This document shows positions 41,359 through 52,572 of a stretch of 64,000 bases of DNA, one piece after another; within the stretch, counting starts at the first letter, position 1, and each line of letters opens with the position of its first letter. The translations under genes were made by a program, and so were the position numbers. The stretch covers positions 124,001-188,000 of the forward strand of contig NZ_JOIU01000002.1 of assembly GCF_000720135.1 (NCBI RefSeq), in the 5' to 3' direction. The notes under the pieces were generated by a model that was not told the origin of the DNA, did not search any database, and worked only from the letters and a program-made list of their open reading frames with translations. The stretch comes from Streptomyces sp. NRRL S-1022. Lineage in GTDB: Bacteria > Actinomycetota > Actinomycetes > Streptomycetales > Streptomycetaceae.

Positions 41359-42597
41359 TCAGGACACCGGGCGCGAATCCGCCCACGTGAACTCGAATTC
41401 CTCGCGATATGTCGGGAAGAGCCCGGCTTCATCCATGTCGTCCGACTTGACCAGCTTGCTGCCGTTGCGGAGCACCAGCACCGGCGACTCCATCCCCCGC
41501 GCCCCGCGCAGGTAGGACTGCACCACGGCGATCCCGTCGGCGCCGTCGCCGTCCACCAGGTAGGCGGTGAAGCGGGGCGTCTCGTCGTACACCTGGATCT
41601 CGAACGCGCCCGGGTCGCGCAGCCGGGAGCGCACCCGGCGCATGTGGAGGATGTTCATCTCGACCGAGCGGCTCAGTTCGCCCCGCTTCATCCCGAGTTC
41701 CCGTTCGCGGCGCTTGACCGAGCTGGAGGCCGGGTTGAGGAAGAGCAGCCGCACCCGGCAGCCGGACTCGGCGAGCCGGACCAGGCGGCGCCCGGAGAAG
41801 TTCTGCACCAGCAGGTTGAGGCCGATGCCGATGGCGTCGAGCCGGCGGGCGCCGCCGAAGATGTCCTCGGCCGGGAACTGGCGCAGCAGCCGCACCCGGT
41901 CGGCGTGGACCGCGACGACGTCGGCGTACCGGTCGCCGACCAGGTCCTCGACCGCGTCGACGGGCAGCCGCCGTGCCGAGGGCACGTCCCCGCCCGCGCC
42001 GAGCATCTCCAGCAGCCGGGCGGAGGCCCGCTCGGCCTGGCCGAGGACCGCCGCGGACAGGGCCCGGTTGCGGGAGACGACGTTGCGCGTCACCTCCAGC
42101 TCGTCCAGGGCGAGTTCCAGGTCCCGGCGCTCGTCGAAGTACGGCTCGAAGCACGGCCAGTGCTGCACCACCAGTTCGCGCAGCTGCGGCAGGGTGAGGA
42201 AGCTGAGCACGTTGTCGTCGGCCGGGTCGAGCAGGTAGCCCTTGCGGCGGCTGACCTCGCGGACGGCGACCGCGCGCTGGACCCACTCCTGCCCGGCCGG
42301 GCCGGCCGCGGCCACCACCCACTCGTCGCCGTGGACGGGTTCGTAGACGGGCCGCAGCACGGCCGCCACGACGGCGCGCAGCCGCTGTTCGACGAGGTTC
42401 AGCCAGATGTAGGCCCGGCCCGCCCGCTGGGCGCGGGTGCGCACCTCGCGCCAGGCGTCGGCGTCCCAGTCCAGCTCCGGCCCGATGGATCCCGCGTCCA
42501 TCGGCCGGGCCAGGGACACCGCGCCGGGCGGGACGTCTGTGGAGTTCCCCTCGTGACCCTCGTCACCAGGAGGCAGCTCCAGCCCTCCCGAGCCCAC
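41359..42597 (-). CDS. SAV2148-type HEPN domain protein
   Basis: A 412-residue protein very like the Streptomyces SAV2148 HEPN-domain family. The N-terminal alpha-helical HEPN region carries R82-x6-H89 in LRPVYEPVHG, the Rx4-6H signature of HEPN ribonucleases. The C-terminal third (RLDAIGIGLNLLVQNFSGRR to SYLRGARG) resembles phospholipase-D-like sensor domains that lack HKD motifs. Nearly every Streptomyces has one as a solitary gene. An RNA-cleaving, ligand-gated role is inferred, not shown. GTG 42597 is the start homologues use. Confidence 0.85.
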   Translation of the reverse strand: MGSGGLELPPGDEGHEGNSTDVPPGAVSLARPMDAGSIGPELDWDADAWREVRTRAQRAGRAYIWLNLVEQRLRAVVAAVLRPVYEPVHGDEWVVAAAGPAGQEWVQRAVAVREVSRRKGYLLDPADDNVLSFLTLPQLRELVVQHWPCFEPYFDERRDLELALDELEVTRNVVSRNRALSAAVLGQAERASARLLEMLGAGGDVPSARRLPVDAVEDLVGDRYADVVAVHADRVRLLRQFPAEDIFGGARRLDAIGIGLNLLVQNFSGRRLVRLAESGCRVRLLFLNPASSSVKRRERELGMKRGELSRSVEMNILHMRRVRSRLRDPGAFEIQVYDETPRFTAYLVDGDGADGIAVVQSYLRGARGMESPVLVLRNGSKLVKSDDMDEAGLFPTYREEFEFTWADSRPVS

Positions 42598-42713
42598 CCG
42601 TGCACCGCCTTCCGCTCCCCCGGGCCTTTCCCGTCTCAACGATCAAGGAAGGGTACTCCGCGAGCGGTCGGCGGTGCAGCCGGATGGACAGGTCGGTTTC
42701 CCGGCCGCCCGGC

Positions 42714-44054
42714 TCAACTACGCGGTTCCCAGTGTCCGTTCTGCCATGCCAGGTCCTTCGGAGTGAGCGGATTCATAGCCGTGACGTCCCGGGGGGCGAT
42801 GGAGAAGCCCTGCCAGTGCACGGGCATGGGCTGCTGGTCCTCGTCCCGGGCGATGTGGTGGAAGCCGACGTTCACCCAGAGCACCGGGTGGGTGAGGGTC
42901 TGGCCGTTGACCCACTTGTCGACGGACTTCGGGTGACCGGTGGCGCAGGCGGGGTTGTCGCTGGCGAACAGCTCGCACTTGGCGTACTCGGTCACGTACA
43001 TGTCGTGCTTGGTGAAGGCGCGGCCCGGGTACTTGGTCGTGGGTCCGGGGACCAGCTCGTACGAACGGGCGTGCCCGTCCTTGTTCTTGCCGGTCGCGCT
43101 GACCATCCGCCACCAGCGGTAGGCCTTGTAGTCGCCCGCGAGTTCCCTGGTGACCTTGGTGCGGGTGGTCCTGGCGGTCGGACCCTCCTGCGAGCCGGAG
43201 GGGGCGCTGACGGTCGAGTCGTACTGCTCGACCTTCGTCCTGGACGAGCCGTCGAGTCCGAAGTCCAGCCGCCAGAAGACGTTGTGGCTGTGGCTGGTGG
43301 AGTAGTCACGGGCGCCCTTGCCGATGGGCCAGCCGCGGCCGTCCTGGGCGTTGTAGTCCTCGAAGGAGAGGCTGCCGGTGGCGCCGACGTTCATGGTGAT
43401 CGTGCCGTCGTCCTGGAAGCGCCACTCGCTGATGTACTCGTACCAGCCGACCTGGTTGACGGTGTAGACCAGCAGGTCCTTGCCCTGCTGCTGGTAGGTC
43501 TTGTCCGACTGGAGGATGTCGTGCATCCGGTAGGCGTGACCACGCGAACGGGTGGTGGTGCACAGGCCCTTGACGTTGGGGTGGCGCGGGTCGCCGTCGG
43601 GGACCTTGACGGTCTTGATGGTGCCGCCGGGGCACTCGCCGGGCGACAGTTCCATCAGGTCCTGGGCGAAGGACTGGCCGGTCAGGTCGTAGTACTCGTG
43701 CTTCCCGTCGTCGTACGGGACGTGGATCTGGCCGAGTCTCGCGCTGTTGAGGACCTTGATCGGCTTGGTCTCGCCCTTGGGCTGGTAGGAGACGTCCTGC
43801 AGGACGAGGCCGGCCTTGCTGTCGTAGCGCCAGCACATCCGCCAGGTCGTGCCGGTGGTGAGCTTCTGTTCGATGGTGTAGGCGGCGCTGCAGCCGGGGG
43901 CCGCCGCGGGTGCGGTCCGCGGGCCGGCCGCGGCCGGCCCGGCCGCCGTCGTGACGCCGGCGGCCAGCGCGGCGAGGGACAGGGCGACGGCCGCGCCCTT
44001 GCGGGCGAGGCGGCCGGGGCCGGACGCGCCGCCGGCCGGGTGCATTTCGGGCAT
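42714..44054 (-). CDS. Copper amine oxidase-like secreted protein
   Basis: A 446-residue exported protein matching the catalytic beta-sandwich of copper amine oxidases but lacking the usual N-terminal D2/D3 domains (family length about 640). Copper-ligand His are in TSHSHNVFWRLDFGLDG and NVGFHHIARDED. The site of the topaquinone precursor reads VGWYEYI (W204-Y205-E206), so the normally conserved Asn before the Tyr is Trp. A signal peptide ends near residue 44. The gene follows a secreted partner gene. Confidence 0.8.
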   Translation of the reverse strand: MPEMHPAGGASGPGRLARKGAAVALSLAALAAGVTTAAGPAAAGPRTAPAAAPGCSAAYTIEQKLTTGTTWRMCWRYDSKAGLVLQDVSYQPKGETKPIKVLNSARLGQIHVPYDDGKHEYYDLTGQSFAQDLMELSPGECPGGTIKTVKVPDGDPRHPNVKGLCTTTRSRGHAYRMHDILQSDKTYQQQGKDLLVYTVNQVGWYEYISEWRFQDDGTITMNVGATGSLSFEDYNAQDGRGWPIGKGARDYSTSHSHNVFWRLDFGLDGSSRTKVEQYDSTVSAPSGSQEGPTARTTRTKVTRELAGDYKAYRWWRMVSATGKNKDGHARSYELVPGPTTKYPGRAFTKHDMYVTEYAKCELFASDNPACATGHPKSVDKWVNGQTLTHPVLWVNVGFHHIARDEDQQPMPVHWQGFSIAPRDVTAMNPLTPKDLAWQNGHWEPRS

Positions 44055-44107
44055 GAAGAGGTGACTCCCTTGCCGGAGGTTCGGTGGGAAAGGCGGGTGG
44101 CGGCCGG

Positions 44108-44920
44108 TCAGCCGCGGTCGAGGGCGGCGGCCTTGCGGGTGCTCAGGTCGATCACCAGATCCCTGGTGTCGATCCAGGGCCCGTTGAGGACCTTGGTGAA
44201 CAGGCGCACGCACCGGTGCTCGCCGCACCGGTCGAGCACGGCGGGCTGGGCGCCCGGCGAGGCCGCGTAGATCCCGCCGCTCAGCTCCAGCTGATCCGGT
44301 GAGGTGAGTTCCTTGCCGGTGGCGTCCTTGTAGTCCGCCTTCAGGCCCGCGCCCAGCGGGTCGGCGATCAGGATCCGGGCCGCCTCGGCGCTCTCGGCGC
44401 GGGCGGGCGGCGGCTGGACACCGTGCCGGGTGCCGGTGTGCACGACCTTGCCGGTGGCGAGGTCGACGGTCCTGGTGACGAGTGTGTCGTTCCTGTAGTC
44501 GTAGAAGGTCACGTCGGCCCGCCGCGGCGCCTGCGGGTCGTCGGCCTCGGCGGCCTCCGGTTCGGCGAGGTCGGTGCTCAGCCGCTGCGGTCCGCGGTCC
44601 CCGGCGACGTCCCGGCCCGTGGCCGAAAGCCGTCCGGCCTCGGCTGCCTTCTCGGCCCGCCCGAGCTCGTCGTCGGTCAGCGGGTCGCGTCCGGTGCCCT
44701 GCTTCGCCTCGGCGGGTGCCCGCTCGACGACGCCGGGCGGTGCGGCGTCCGGGCCCTGCCCGGCCTGCCGCGCGGCCCGCGTCGCGCTGCCGGCCCCTCC
44801 GGAGTCGTCCGCGCCCGCCGTGCCCGGCAGCGTGACCGCGACCATGGCGGCGGTCCCCGCCGCCGCCAGGGCCGCACCGGTCAGTACCTTGCCCAGATGG
44901 CGGTGGACTTTCTCGCGCAC
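44108..44920 (-). CDS. Secreted protein upstream of amine-oxidase-like gene
   Basis: A 270-residue exported protein; a long frame continues upstream but only this part has a sensible start (GTG 44920, VREKVHRHLGKVLTGAALAAAG, a signal peptide ending near GTAGA). The first half is Ala/Asp/Glu-rich and low in order. The second half has VTFYDYRNDTLVTRTVDLATGKVV, ILIADPLGAGL and two Cys in LDRCGEHRCVRL. This resembles the N-terminal domains of amine oxidases, so the pair may be a split amine oxidase. It lies 53 bp upstream of the catalytic-domain gene. Confidence 0.72.
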   Translation of the reverse strand: MREKVHRHLGKVLTGAALAAAGTAAMVAVTLPGTAGADDSGGAGSATRAARQAGQGPDAAPPGVVERAPAEAKQGTGRDPLTDDELGRAEKAAEAGRLSATGRDVAGDRGPQRLSTDLAEPEAAEADDPQAPRRADVTFYDYRNDTLVTRTVDLATGKVVHTGTRHGVQPPPARAESAEAARILIADPLGAGLKADYKDATGKELTSPDQLELSGGIYAASPGAQPAVLDRCGEHRCVRLFTKVLNGPWIDTRDLVIDLSTRKAAALDRG

Positions 44921-45118
44921 TTCATCCCCCTGCTCCCCTTGGTCCCCTGGATTGCGTGTCTGCCCCGCTGGTTCGGCGTACGGCGGGTACCAGAACCGCC
45001 GTGCGCACTGGTCACGTAACAAGAGGGCGGGTGAGCCACGGGAGGTTGCCTCACTTTCGGACGAGACGCGGGGCCGACTCGGCCCCACCCGGACGGCACA
45101 CCTGGGAGAGTCGTATTC

Positions 45119-47230
<2,112 letters not shown>

Positions 47231-47243
47231 CCGGGGCGCGGCA

Positions 47244-47279
47244 GGACGGCGCAGCCGCTGTGGCGGGGCTGCGCCGTCC
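47244..47279 (+). terminator. Hairpin terminator after glgX
   Basis: A perfect 13-bp inverted repeat (47244-47256 with 47267-47279, 10-nt loop) starts 14 bp after the glgX stop. It argues that treY has its own promoter. Confidence 0.82.
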
Positions 47280-47407
47280 CGCACGCGCGCGTGCCGGGGC
47301 TGCCCGCGCCTGCGGGGCGCGGGGTGGCGGACTGCGGGCAGGCGGTGGGACCGGTACGGACCGCCGTCCGCCGAGGCGGCGCGGACCGCGTCGCGTTCTC
47401 CCCGCGC

Positions 47408-47462
47408 TCTCTGCGCTTTCTCTGCGCGTTCTCTGCGCGTTCTGTGCGCTTTCTCTGCGCGC
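47408..47462. repeat. 11-bp pyrimidine-rich tandem repeat
   Basis: Five copies of TCTCTGCGCGT (starts 47408, 47419, 47430, 47441, 47452; the fourth and outer copies vary) lie 60-115 bp before treY. The period is close to one helical turn. No gene is seen in 47231-47522 apart from this array and the terminator. Confidence 0.8.
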
Positions 47463-47522
47463 GTGTGGGTCCGTATGGGGAGCGATGACACAAAAGACGG
47501 CGAGCGGGGTACGTAGGTTCCC

Positions 47523-49898
47523 ATGACCTCTGCGCGACCCGAACCGGGGGTGCCCACGGCCACCTACCGGCTGCAGCTCCAGCCCGCGTTCCCGTTCGCC
47601 GCCGCCGAAGCGGCCGTACCGTACCTGGCGTCGCTCGGCGTCTCGCACCTGCATCTGTCCCCGGTCCTGGAGGCCGTCCCGGGCTCCGTGCACGGCTACG
47701 ACGTCGTGGACCACACGCGCGTGCGCGAGGAGCTCGGCGGCGAGGAGGGCCTGCGCGCGCTGGCACGCACCGCGCGGCAGCACGGCCTCGGCCTGGTGGT
47801 GGACATCGTGCCGAACCACATGGCGGTGTCGCCCCGGCACAACCGCGCCCTGTGGGAGGTGCTGCGTGAAGGCCCCGGATCGCCGTACGCACGCTGGTTC
47901 GACATCGACTGGGAGGCGCAGGGCGGCCGGGTGCTGCTGCCGGTGCTCGGCGGCCCGATCGGCTCGGAGCTGGCGCACCTGGTGGCCGACGGCGACGTGC
48001 TGCGCTACCACGACCACGTCTTCCCGCTGCGCCCCGGCACCGGGCACCTGCCGCTGCCCGAGCTGCTGGACGCCCAGTGGTACCGCCCGGTGTGGTGGCG
48101 GCTGGCCCGTACCGAGCTGAACTACCGGCGGTTCTTCAGCATCTCGGAGCTGATCGGGCTGCGGGTGGAGGACCCGGAGGTGTTCGAGGCCACCCACGGC
48201 ACGATCCTGCGGCTGCTGGCGGAGGGCGTGGTCGACGGGCTGCGCATCGACCACCCCGACGGACTGGCCGACCCCGACGGCTACCTGGCGCGGCTGCACC
48301 AGGCGACCGGCGGGCGCTGGACGGTCGTGGAGAAGATCCTGGCCGACGGCGAGCACCTGCCGGCCTCCTGGCCCGTCGCGGGCACCACGGGCTACGACGC
48401 CCTGCGGCACGTCGACGGCCTGTTCACGGACCGCACCGGGGCGTACGAACTGCTGGGCCGCTACCGGGCCTTCGCGGCGCCGCAGACCGACCGGGGCGGC
48501 AACTGGGAGGCCACGGTCCGGCGGGCCGCGTACAAGGTGCTCACCCACGAACTGGCCACCGAGACGGAGCGGCTCACCCGCGTGGCCGCCCGGCTGTGCG
48601 CCGCCTCGCCCGACCTGTCGCTGCGCGACCGCGCGCCCTGGGCGCTGCGCACGGCCGTGGAGGAGCTGCTGGTGCGGATGCGGGTCTACCGGCCGTACGC
48701 CTCCGGTGACGCGTCCGCCGTGATCACCGAGGAGGCCGCCGAGGAGGCGCGGCTGGCGTTCGTGGTGCCGGAGGAGGCCGAGGCCGTCGGCATCGTGCGC
48801 CGGCTGCTGGTCGAGCCGCCCGGCGACCCGTCGGCGCCGGACCACGCCGACCGGGTGGAGTTCCGCACCCGGTTCGCGCAGACCGCCTCGGCCCTGCGGG
48901 CCAAGTCGGTGGAGGACACCTCGTTCTACCGCTACGTGCCGCTGCTGTCGACGGCCGAGGTGGGCGGCGATCCGGGCAGTCCGGGCGTGACACCGGAGGA
49001 GTTCCACGCGTACTGCGCGCGCGTGCAGCGCGACTGGCCGCTCACCGGCACCGTCGTCTCCACGCACGACACCAAGCGCAGCGCGGACGTGCGCGCCGCG
49101 CTGGCGGTCCTCACCGAGTGCCCGGACCGCTGGTCGGCGTTGCTCGCCGAGGTGAGCCTGGCCGAGGAGGGCGCGCCGGACGGCCAGCTGGCCTGGGCGG
49201 CCTGGCAGACGGTGTTCGGGCTGGGCCCGGCCGAGGAGGACCGGGTCCGGCAGGCGCTGCTGAAGCACGTGCGCGAGGCGGGCATGTACACCAGCTGGAC
49301 GGAGCAGGAGCCGCCGTACGAGGAGGCGGTGGCCGCGTTCGTCGCGGCCGGGCCGTGCGGGCCGCCCGGCCAGCTCGTGGCCGCGTTCCGCAAGGCGCTC
49401 GAACCGCACGTCCGCGCCAACGTCCTCGGCACCGCGCTGGTCCATCTGACGATGCCGGGGGTGCCGGACGTGTACCAGGGCTCGGAGGGCGAGTACCGGG
49501 CGCTGGTGGACCCGGACAACCGGCGGCCGGTGGCGTTCCCGCCGGAGGCCTCCGGTGAGAAGGACGCGCTGACGGCGGCGGCGCTGCGGCTGCGCGCCCG
49601 GCGGCCGGCCGCGTTCGGGGCGGACGCGTCCTATGACCCACTGGCCGCCGAGGGCCCGGCGGCCGAGCACTGCCTGGCGTTCGCGCGCTCCAGTGAGGTG
49701 GTCACGGCGGTCACCCGGCTGTCGCTGCGGCTCGCGGAGGCGGGGGGCTGGCGGGAGACACGGCTGCCGCTGCCGCCCGGCCGCTGGGCGGACGTGCTCA
49801 CTCCGGGACGGGAGTTCACCGGCCACGCGCGCGTGGCGGACCTCTTGGACGGGCACGGGCTGCCGGTGGCGCTGCTGGAGCGGGTCGCGGAGGACTGA
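47523..49898 (+). CDS. treY: Maltooligosyl trehalose synthase
   Basis: A 791-residue TreY that isomerises the reducing-end alpha-1,4 link of maltodextrins to alpha-1,1, giving maltooligosyl trehalose. Start ATYRLQLQPAFPFAAAEAAVPYLASLGVSHLHLSP is diagnostic. VVDIVPNHMAV (near 94), DGLRIDHPDGLADP (about 238-251) and the Glu in WTVVEKILADGE are the GH13 sites. A long insert with VSTHDTKRSADVRAAL follows near residue 515. TreZ, its partner, is encoded 5.2 kb downstream. Confidence 0.94.
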   Translation: MTSARPEPGVPTATYRLQLQPAFPFAAAEAAVPYLASLGVSHLHLSPVLEAVPGSVHGYDVVDHTRVREELGGEEGLRALARTARQHGLGLVVDIVPNHMAVSPRHNRALWEVLREGPGSPYARWFDIDWEAQGGRVLLPVLGGPIGSELAHLVADGDVLRYHDHVFPLRPGTGHLPLPELLDAQWYRPVWWRLARTELNYRRFFSISELIGLRVEDPEVFEATHGTILRLLAEGVVDGLRIDHPDGLADPDGYLARLHQATGGRWTVVEKILADGEHLPASWPVAGTTGYDALRHVDGLFTDRTGAYELLGRYRAFAAPQTDRGGNWEATVRRAAYKVLTHELATETERLTRVAARLCAASPDLSLRDRAPWALRTAVEELLVRMRVYRPYASGDASAVITEEAAEEARLAFVVPEEAEAVGIVRRLLVEPPGDPSAPDHADRVEFRTRFAQTASALRAKSVEDTSFYRYVPLLSTAEVGGDPGSPGVTPEEFHAYCARVQRDWPLTGTVVSTHDTKRSADVRAALAVLTECPDRWSALLAEVSLAEEGAPDGQLAWAAWQTVFGLGPAEEDRVRQALLKHVREAGMYTSWTEQEPPYEEAVAAFVAAGPCGPPGQLVAAFRKALEPHVRANVLGTALVHLTMPGVPDVYQGSEGEYRALVDPDNRRPVAFPPEASGEKDALTAAALRLRARRPAAFGADASYDPLAAEGPAAEHCLAFARSSEVVTAVTRLSLRLAEAGGWRETRLPLPPGRWADVLTPGREFTGHARVADLLDGHGLPVALLERVAED

Positions 49899-49909
49899 CG
49901 GGCCGGGGG

Positions 49910-50845
49910 TCAGGTGGCCGGCAGGGCGGGCGGCTCGCAGCCGTCGTACGGCCCGGGGGTCCCCGGAGCCGGCCAGGCGGCGCGCAGGAGGTCCACGAAG
50001 GCCGCGGCGGCCCCGGTGGGCGGCACGCGCGCGTAGACGGCCAGGGGGCGCTTCCAGGGCGGGTCGGGGGTGAGGACCACGCAGTCCTCGCCGACGGCGC
50101 CGCGCACGATGTGGGCGGGCGCCGCGCACACCCCGACGCCTGCGGCGGCCATCCGTACGGCCGTGGAGGTGTGTTCGGTCCATACGGCGGTCCGGGGCCG
50201 GAACCCGGCCTTCCCGCAGGCCCAGTCGAGGAAGCGTTCGCCGTGCACGACGGGTTCCATGGCGCAGCGGATCCACGGGTGGCCGGCGAGTTCCGGGAGC
50301 CTGACCGTCGTACGGCCCGCGAGACGGTCGTCGAAGGGCACGACGAGCACGACCTCCTCCTCGCCGACGGGCACGACGGTGCCGCACCGGCCGGCGGGCT
50401 CGGGGCCGACGGCGAGGTCGGCGGTGCCGCGCTGCACGGCCTCCTCCAGGGCCTCGGCGGTGGCGTACTCGTGCAGGCGCAGCAGGACCCGCGGGTGGGC
50501 CGTGCGCCAGCGGGCGAAGACGTCGGGCAGGGCACCGACCGCGATGGAGTGCAGCGCCGCGACGTGCAGCTCGCCGCCTTCGGCGCCGACGGTGGCGCGA
50601 GCCGCGCGGCGGGCCTGCGCCGCGCTGCGGACGGCGAGTTCGGCGTGCGGCAGGAAGGCGCGGCCCATGGGGGTGAGGCGTACGCCCCGGGGCAGCCGCT
50701 CCAGCAGGGCGCCGCCGACCGACTTCTCCAGCGCCTTGATCTGGTGGGAGAGCGCGGGCTGGGTGACGTGCAGGGTGTCCGCCGCGCGCGTGAACGACGC
50801 CTCCTGGACCACCGTCACGAAGTACTCCATCTGGCGCAGGCTCAA
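49910..50845 (-). CDS. LysR-family transcriptional regulator
   Basis: A 311-residue LysR regulator. The winged HTH is MSLRQMEYFVTVVQEASFTRAADTLHVTQPALSHQIKALE (residues 1-40), followed by a type 2 periplasmic-binding effector domain. The start is TTG 50845 behind AAGGGGACGG. Its 3' end is 11 bp from the treY stop. It is divergent from the lipoamide-dehydrogenase gene with a LysR-like palindrome between, so it probably controls that gene and itself. Confidence 0.88.
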   Translation of the reverse strand: MSLRQMEYFVTVVQEASFTRAADTLHVTQPALSHQIKALEKSVGGALLERLPRGVRLTPMGRAFLPHAELAVRSAAQARRAARATVGAEGGELHVAALHSIAVGALPDVFARWRTAHPRVLLRLHEYATAEALEEAVQRGTADLAVGPEPAGRCGTVVPVGEEEVVLVVPFDDRLAGRTTVRLPELAGHPWIRCAMEPVVHGERFLDWACGKAGFRPRTAVWTEHTSTAVRMAAAGVGVCAAPAHIVRGAVGEDCVVLTPDPPWKRPLAVYARVPPTGAAAAFVDLLRAAWPAPGTPGPYDGCEPPALPAT

Positions 50846-50888
50846 CTGCCCCGTCCCCTTCCGGTCCGCTCACGGTCCGCATGGTCCG

Positions 50889-50909
50889 TCCATGAAGACC
50901 GTGCATGGA
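50889..50909. promoter_or_regulatory. LysR-type operator candidate
   Basis: TCCATG-N9-CATGGA is a perfect inverted repeat holding the T-N11-A form of LysR sites, in the 120-bp divergent spacer between the LysR and lpd genes. Confidence 0.55.
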
Positions 50910-50965
50910 TTCCACAACAACATTGCCTTGGACTCATGACAAGGGGTGGACGGAAGGTGGATGCC

Positions 50966-52435
50966 ATGACCATCGATACGGGCATCCATACATCCGACGT
51001 GATCGTCGTCGGCGGCGGCACCGGCGGCTACGGCACCGCCCTGCGCGCCGCCGCCCTCGGGCTGGACGTCGTCCTGGTCGAGCGCGACAAGGTCGGCGGG
51101 ACGTGTCTGCACCGGGGCTGCATTCCGAGCAAGGCCATGCTGCACGCCGCCGAGCTGGTCGACGGGATCGCCGAGGCCTGCGAGCGCTGGGGGGTGAAGG
51201 CGACCGTGGACTCCGTCGACTGGGGCGCCCTGGTGGCCACCCGGGACGGCATCGTGGCACGCAACCACAAGGGCGTGGAGGCACATCTCGCGCACGCGGG
51301 CGTGCGGGTGGTGCGGGGCAGCGCACGGCTTACGGGGGCCCGCACGGTGCGTGTGGAGGGGGTGCGCGCGGACAGCGCGCCGGGCACACCCGGTGATCTC
51401 TCGTCCGGGGCGCGGGACCTCGCGGCGCGCCGCGGGATCGTCCTCGCGACCGGTTCGCGGCCGCGCACGCTCCCGGGGCTCGCGCCGGACGGGCGACGCG
51501 TGGTGACCAGTGACGACGCGCTGTTCGCGCCGGGACTCCCGGCGTCCGTCCTGGTGCTGGGCGGCGGCGCGATCGGCGTCGAGTACGCCTCCTTCCACCG
51601 GTCCATGGGCGCGGAGGTCAGCCTGGTGGAGGCCGCCGACCGGATCGTGCCGCTGGAGGACGCGGACGTGAGCCGGCATCTGACGCGCGGCCTGAAGAAG
51701 CGCGGGATCGACGTGCAGGCGGGCGCCCGGCTGCTGGACGCGGAGCTGCTGGAGCACGGCGTACGCGCGCGCGTGCGGACCGCGCGGGGCGAGACCCGGA
51801 CGGTGACGGCGGACCGGCTGCTGGTGGCCGTCGGCCGGGCGCCGGTCACCGAGGGGCTGGACCTGGCCGCGGCCGGGCTGGCCACGGACGAGCGGGGGTT
51901 CGTCGTACCGGCGGACTGGAGCCGGCTGGAGACGGCCGTACCGGGCGTGCACGTGGTCGGCGACCTGCTGCCGCCGCCCTCGCTCGGCCTCGCCCACGCC
52001 TCCTTCGCCGAGGGCCTGCTGGTGGCCGAGACGCTGGCCGGGCTGCCGTCGGCACCGGTGGACTACGCGGCCGTGCCCCGGGTGACGTACTCCGCCCCGC
52101 AGACCGCCTCGGTGGGACTGACCGAGGCCGAGGCACGCGCGCGCGGGCACGAGGTCGACGTCAACACGATGCCGCTGACCGCCGTAGCCAAGGGCATGGT
52201 GCACGGGCAGGGCGGCCTGGTGAAGGTCGTGGCGGAGGCCGGCGGCGGACAGGTGCTCGGCGTGCACCTGGTCGGCCCCCACGTGTCGGAGATGATCGCC
52301 GAGAGCCAGCTGATCGTCGGCTGGGACGCCGAGCCCGCGGACGTCGCCCGGCACGTGCACCCGCACCCCACCCTGTCGGAGGCGGTGGGCGAGGTGTTCC
52401 TGACGCTCGCGGGACGCGGCCTGCACCAGCAGTGA
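50966..52435 (+). CDS. lpdA: Dihydrolipoyl dehydrogenase (E3)
   Basis: A 489-residue FAD disulfide reductase. FAD motif [22 protein letters not shown] (10-31) is followed by the redox disulfide [19 protein letters not shown] (C-x4-C, about 43-61). NAD motif [24 protein letters not shown] is near 203. The catalytic His-Glu pair is in [13 protein letters not shown] near residue 471. ATG 50966 follows GGAAGGTGG. No E1 or E2 gene is nearby, so it is an orphan E3, likely under the divergent LysR regulator. Confidence 0.92.
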   Translation: MTIDTGIHTSDVIVVGGGTGGYGTALRAAALGLDVVLVERDKVGGTCLHRGCIPSKAMLHAAELVDGIAEACERWGVKATVDSVDWGALVATRDGIVARNHKGVEAHLAHAGVRVVRGSARLTGARTVRVEGVRADSAPGTPGDLSSGARDLAARRGIVLATGSRPRTLPGLAPDGRRVVTSDDALFAPGLPASVLVLGGGAIGVEYASFHRSMGAEVSLVEAADRIVPLEDADVSRHLTRGLKKRGIDVQAGARLLDAELLEHGVRARVRTARGETRTVTADRLLVAVGRAPVTEGLDLAAAGLATDERGFVVPADWSRLETAVPGVHVVGDLLPPPSLGLAHASFAEGLLVAETLAGLPSAPVDYAAVPRVTYSAPQTASVGLTEAEARARGHEVDVNTMPLTAVAKGMVHGQGGLVKVVAEAGGGQVLGVHLVGPHVSEMIAESQLIVGWDAEPADVARHVHPHPTLSEAVGEVFLTLAGRGLHQQ

Positions 52436-52444
52436 ACCCACGGA

Positions 52445-52478
52445 ACGCAGTGGCCCGTACGGGGGCGCGCCACTGCGT
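52445..52478 (+). terminator. Hairpin terminator after lpdA
   Basis: ACGCAGTGGC (52445-52454) pairs with GCCACTGCGT (52469-52478), 14-nt loop, 10 bp past the stop. Confidence 0.7.
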
Positions 52479-52572
52479 CCGGGCGCCCCAGGGAGCCTCC
52501 CCCGCCGCATGCTTGACAGTTGCCCCGGCGCGTGCGGGACTGGGAGAGCGAAGCCGGGCGGACAAGTCGGGG

